Source: Polytrichum commune
Taxonomy: Eukaryota > Streptophyta > Polytrichopsida > Polytrichales > Polytrichaceae
Direction of reading: 5' to 3'
Length of the DNA: 64,000 bases
Assembly (NCBI GenBank): GCA_950295325.1
Contig: OX485803.1
Span: forward strand, 61,889,554 to 61,953,553
Made by a program: the position numbers and the translations under genes. Under the pieces are notes generated by a model. The model ran no database searches. It was not told the DNA's origin and saw only the letters and a program-made list of their open reading frames with translations. How positions within the stretch are numbered: position 1 is the stretch's first letter; each line of letters opens with the position of its first letter. This document shows, piece by piece, positions 60,125 through 64,000 of this stretch.

Positions 60125-61800
60125 CTTGCCTTGCAAAAGAATGTTATGGCGACACAAAATACATGAAAATGAACACGTCGTAGAATCAGGTGATTACAAC
60201 GTATAGTGTTCATGTTCTAACAACTTTTACAAGACAATTTTGGCTTCCATAAACTTGTGATGGAGCCAAGAATTCTAACAAACTTTGCAAACGAGATGTT
60301 ATAGTGTGGGATGCACCAAAGTGAATCTATGAGATCATTTGCCATCATAACACATACTCCAACCACGTAAGGCTCACTCCAACTCACATGCCAATAAGTT
60401 AAGTGACTGCACCAAAAAAAGGGTGGGGGGGGGGGGTCAACAAACCCACTCAACATTAGGAATTTCAAATTTCGAAATCCCCAATAGGATAGGTTCAATG
60501 TGATTTACTCATAACCTTGACTTTTGAGTATGCATGTCTAAGTCCAGTAAGGGTTTTATTCCACATGACATTTTACAAGGTCCCATTGACTTGGAGATGA
60601 CAAGGTTCAATTTTTTCTAACCCTTTCAAAAAGGAACTGACCTTGAAACCAAGTTCCCCAAGATTAGGCACATGCCAAGAATAATGTTCTTTACTTTGGC
60701 CTACTGAACTTTGTTTCAAAAACACCTTTCAATTCACACTAGATCATCTTTCCATGTTGAAGTTTGAGCATGTCAACATAAAAATAGGCATCAATGAGGA
60801 AACACTTGCTTGTTGTTGAAGAATGTTATGGGTATGGAATTCTTTTTTGTTGGACTTCAATTGCTTGAAGTAACATCATCATATGAAATGAGAGTCAAGT
60901 GAAAATGAACCAAAATTTAGACTAAAATATCAGCTCGCATGAGTAGTAAGAGTGGAACACTGAATAACAACATATGCATGTTGTTGTTGTCGGACTAGCT
61001 TTTGCCTTTTTTTTTTCTTTCTGTCTTTAATCATAGGGCATGTTAATATAATTACATGTGTACAATTTAACTATATCCAAAACTCATGCACAAATCCAAA
61101 TCTTCTTGAGATTTACTTGTGAAGATTTAATGATAAAACTGGATGCAATATCATAGCATCAAAGGCTACTTAAGACACGGTTATCGTAGAGGTCTACATG
61201 TTTCATCTTTACATGTTCCAGAATGTAGTTTCTAGGTGAGATACAAGTGGATCTTGACGAATGTAAATATGACATGTGGCAAAGTTGAAAAAAACAATTA
61301 TTTTGCGTTAGAAGAAAGAGAGCCTTCTACGGTATATGTGCCATCCAAGTTGGTCAAATCCCACTAGGGACAAAAACCGTGTCCCCATCCATGTGGAGAT
61401 GTGTCCAAATTGTTGCATGGAGATTGCCCTTAAGATTGCCTAGTGAGGCATTTCTAGGTGACCCGTCCCATTGGCCACGATACTATGAGTGTGGGGGTGC
61501 CATCATACTTCACACTTGTGCACAAATAGTACACTTGTGGCCTTTTATTGGTCACCCATAGGGCAACGTCGGGTAGAATGGCCAACATCACTTGTCTCTC
61601 TCGAGAATATGCCCCATATAAGTCTACCACATCTTCAATGCTTCAAAAAGTGGCGGAAGCCGCACTTAAGGTGTGGGTGCATTATTCGGTTACTTTCGTT
61701 GATCCGACTTCTAATAGTTACCAATGCTTAGCTCTAAATGCTACACCACAATAATAGGTGATATATATTGGTGGTAGTTTGTGCTGAAACTATGTGTGCA
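60125..61800. other. Intergenic stretch, nothing supported
   Basis: No gene with family support. At 61,548-61,754 one frame (SREYAPYKSTTSSMLQKVAE, then a short Trp-Val-His stretch) looks slightly more protein-like than chance, and upstream stops suggest a decayed coding remnant, but I cannot identify it. Confidence 0.35.
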
Positions 61801-62384
61801 ACTACACCAAATAATCCTATTAATGTGGGTCATAGTAATATTTTAAGGTGCACGCTAATTCTCATATTAGAATTAATGTGGGCCACGTTAATTTTTAACC
61901 CACTTCAAGTTTTTAGTAGAAGAATCAATGTGGGCCACATTGATTTTTTCCCCAAAAAACTTTATGTGGGTTGTCGTGTAAATAGCGATCGTGTATCACT
62001 GCAGCTCGAGTACCAACCACCACTAACAAACAACACTGTAACATTCTCTTCCTTCTCACTTGGCAAGAATGCCAAGCCAAGGACGAGGCTCCTCACTTAG
62101 GAGCCTTCCTCTCCACATCTAAGATTTATCCATCCAAATCTAAATGAATGAAGCCCAACAGATAAGGTGCGGCCGCCGACGCCGCATACTGTGACATGGT
62201 GGTTTCTATTTTGGGTGCTACTTTTGCCCTCTAATTAAAATTCAATGTCTTGGTAGAAGTTTTTATGAAGACTTAGGGGGAAGACTTGGGGTCTTGAACC
62301 CCCTCATTATTTCCACCTTGACTAAAAAGTAAATGTGACCCATGCTAATTTTCCACCCACACTAATAGGACTATTTAGTGTAGT
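61801..62384. mobile_element. MITE-like element with 30-bp inverted ends, ACTACACTAAATA type
   Basis: The ends 61,801-61,830 (ACTACACCAAATAATCCTAT and on) and 62,355-62,384 (reverse-complemented ACTACACTAAATAGTCCTAT and on) agree at 27 of 30 positions. The interior contains repeated ATGTGGGCCAC motifs at about 61,878 and 61,930 and a perfect hairpin AGGCTCCT-CACTT-AGGAGCCT near 62,086. It is about 584 bp and non-coding. Its end sequence relates it to the CACTAAATA family. Confidence 0.65.
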
Positions 62385-62545
62385 GAACGTGAACTATTCT
62401 AAAAATAGACATCAGTTTGGTTAGAATCTTTAAGGGAAATTGAACATTTTGGAACGGCCAGGAAGGAAAAATACCATTTCATGAGGGTTGTGCGCAGGAG
62501 GCACACGGAGTGTAGAGGGAGGCGAACGCTTCAAATAGAGCGCCA

Positions 62546-64000
62546 ATGAAGAAACCAAGCGAAATAACAATGGCCAAAGCGTTTGCTACGGCAAACGAAC
62601 TCCTTCATCAAACGGCGAACAAACCACCCACATCCGTCAATTTGTACACATCGTCCGATAGCGATGATGAAGCGACGGTTGGCATGGACGTCGAGTTGTC
62701 AACGCCATCATCAGACCCTTCTCCAGAACAATATGTAAGTTTCTTTTTTATTCTATCTATAAGTCTTTTTCAAATCTCAGTGGTCATAATCATTTTTGTA
62801 AATGCTTTGAAAGAAAAATTTGTAATAAAGGTTTCGGTACCGAAACCCTTATTCCACAACTTTCTTAAAAAAACATTATCTTTTTCATTAATTATATATT
62901 CATACCATAGCGGTTGTCCTCATTATCTTTCATGGTTGTTTCTTCAAAGGAAATCCTGGAATAGGGGTTACCGAAACCCCTATTTCACAACTTTGCTTCA
63001 AACAATACATTTCTTATTCAATAATTTCATGTTGATGTCATATCCAGTGTCCTCATTTTTTCTTATGTTTTCTTGAAATAAAGTTGTGAAATAGGGGTAT
63101 TGAAAATCCTATTTCATATTTTTTTTAGAAAAAATACTTCTAATTTCTTAATTTCAAGTAGAGGATTAGTAACTTCCATCACTTTCTACCATGTTTAATT
63201 CTGAACTGAAAGCTTTGGAATGGGGATTTCGGTGCCGAAATCCTTACTCCAAAATTTACTTCAAAATAAATATTGCATTTACTAAACTATTTTAATGTTT
63301 TTAAATCTATATGTGTGTTTTTTGTTATATCAAAAGTTGATGATTATGTTAAGTATACGGTCATATAGGTGGCCTTCATTTATTTTTGCATTGAACTTTA
63401 AATGTCAAGTATATTTTATTTTGTAGTCTACTTTTATTTATTTAAAGTTGCTTATAATGTATATTTGATATTTTGGTGTAGAGTGAGTAATTATTTGTTT
63501 TATAATCTTATTTATTTATTATAAGCTTTGATTTGGTTGTTCATATGTAGGATAATATTTTGGCGGACACTGACATTGAAGAAGCGTAGAATAAGAAGTT
63601 GAATTAAACATATTTCAACTCTGTTATCAATGACTTACGAATTCGACCTCTTTCTAAATCTCGTTTATCGATTCCTATATGTTGTTTGGAGCCATTGCCT
63701 TTGGTTAGGCCGATTCTAGAATTTGATGTTCAGTTGTTGGAGAATGAATTTCTCAATGATTATAGAGAAGGTGATCGTATTTTGTATGTTTCGATTGTCT
63801 ACAATCGTGGGGAGAGTTTATATGTAACAAAGGACAAGTTGACTTCTTGGGATCCAATATGACAACAAGTGAACGATGTTTTTGAGCGGTCACTTTTTCG
63901 AGATGAGAATTTGAAGGTTTTTAAAGATAAAATATTTTGGATTTGAGAGGGTAATCACCGAGTTACAACATGGAGACGACACATAGATAAAGTTCATGCT
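62546..64000 (+). pseudogene. ParB-like (EGNHR-motif) gene copy, broken, runs off the window
   Basis: Exon 1 (62,546-62,734) starts MKKPSEITMAKAFATANELL and has a Ser/Asp-rich acidic part (TSSDSDDEA). A consensus donor GTAAGT follows at 62,735. The next coding block starts after the acceptor at 63,549-63,550 in phase 0. It reads DNILADTDIEEA, two stops, then NSVINDLRIRPLSKSRLSIP, EFDVQLLENEFLNDYREGDR, TKDKLTSWDP, stop, QQVNDVFERSLFRD, and KIFWI, stop, EGNHRVTTWRRHI up to the window edge. The W-x-EGNHR-x-x-x-W motif is typical of ParB/Srx-like nuclease-fold proteins that I recall as expanded in some early-diverging plants. Four in-frame stops show this copy is a pseudogene, unless the splice model is wrong. 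It is incomplete at the 3' end. Confidence 0.65.
62790..63290 (+). repeat. Four diverged tandem units of about 130 bp, each with its own palindrome
   Basis: Inside the intron, palindromes are centred near 62,838 (GGTTTCGGTACCGAAACC), 62,972 (ATAGGGGTT with AACCCCTAT), 63,101 (TGAAATAGG with CCTATTTCA) and 63,233 (GGATTTCGG with CCGAAATCC). Spacing is about 134, 129 and 132 bp. The linkers align loosely (CACAACTTTCTT-type start, GTGTCCTCATTTT-type middle), so the units are old tandem copies. The palindromes differ in sequence but all remain self-complementary. Confidence 0.7.

Noticed and set aside
63587-63950. Alternative genetic code (TAG/TAA as Gln, TGA as Trp) suggested by stops at Gln- and Trp-like positions
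   Set aside because: The three intact genes end at TAA, TGA and TAG at their expected C-termini and have no internal stops, so the code is standard and this copy is a pseudogene.

Overview
The window is nuclear DNA of a streptophyte (green plant lineage). It carries three well-formed, intron-rich plant genes in a repeat-rich, AT-rich background. All three genes have canonical GT-AG introns and they use TAA, TGA and TAG as stops, so the code is standard. Several features together point to an early-diverging streptophyte (bryophyte, charophyte-grade alga or similar) rather than a flowering plant: a GHKL ATPase of MORC type that carries a CW zinc finger, an HUH/Rep-like (replitron-like) transposon remnant, and an EGNHR-motif (ParB-like) gene copy. 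This placement is inference, and the species cannot be named from the sequence alone.

Layout. Bases 1-11,240 are almost entirely repeats: an unrecognised broken gene (1,023-3,430), a decayed LINE-type retrotransposon (about 3,840-7,745) cut open by a hAT-like MITE with a perfect 8-bp target duplication, a foldback element, and a 2.35-kb PIF/Harbinger-like element nested inside another repeat. Bases 13,051-21,740 (+) hold the MORC/CW gene (14 coding exons). Bases 21,741-29,400 hold repeats, including a foldback element with perfect 45-bp inverted ends enclosing 8 tandem units, and a MITE with perfect 36-bp ends. Bases 29,490-33,649 (+) hold eIF3 subunit L (7 coding exons plus a 5'UTR intron). 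Bases 33,960-38,250 are repeats. Bases 38,252-46,485 (-) hold an oxysterol-binding-protein-related protein of PH-ORD type (17 coding exons, 1,088 aa). Bases 46,486-62,500 are intergenic with many MITEs, a GC-rich nested hairpin island, a replitron-like pseudogene, a four-copy 97-bp tandem array and microsatellites. Bases 62,546-64,000 hold the start of a broken ParB-like gene copy whose intron contains four diverged tandem repeats, each with its own different palindrome.

The three real genes do not form a pathway. MORC proteins act in chromatin compaction and silencing, eIF3L in translation initiation, and ORPs in lipid transfer at membrane contacts. The exon models were assembled by hand from splice sites, and in each gene the intron phases close without a remainder. 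The strongest candidates for something new are: the N-terminal domain fused to a CW-bearing MORC with a C-terminal 7-residue basic repeat; the intron array at 62.8-63.25 kb in which palindrome arms change sequence but stay complementary; the foldback array at 24.06-24.47 kb; and the Rep-like element at 52.0-52.9 kb.
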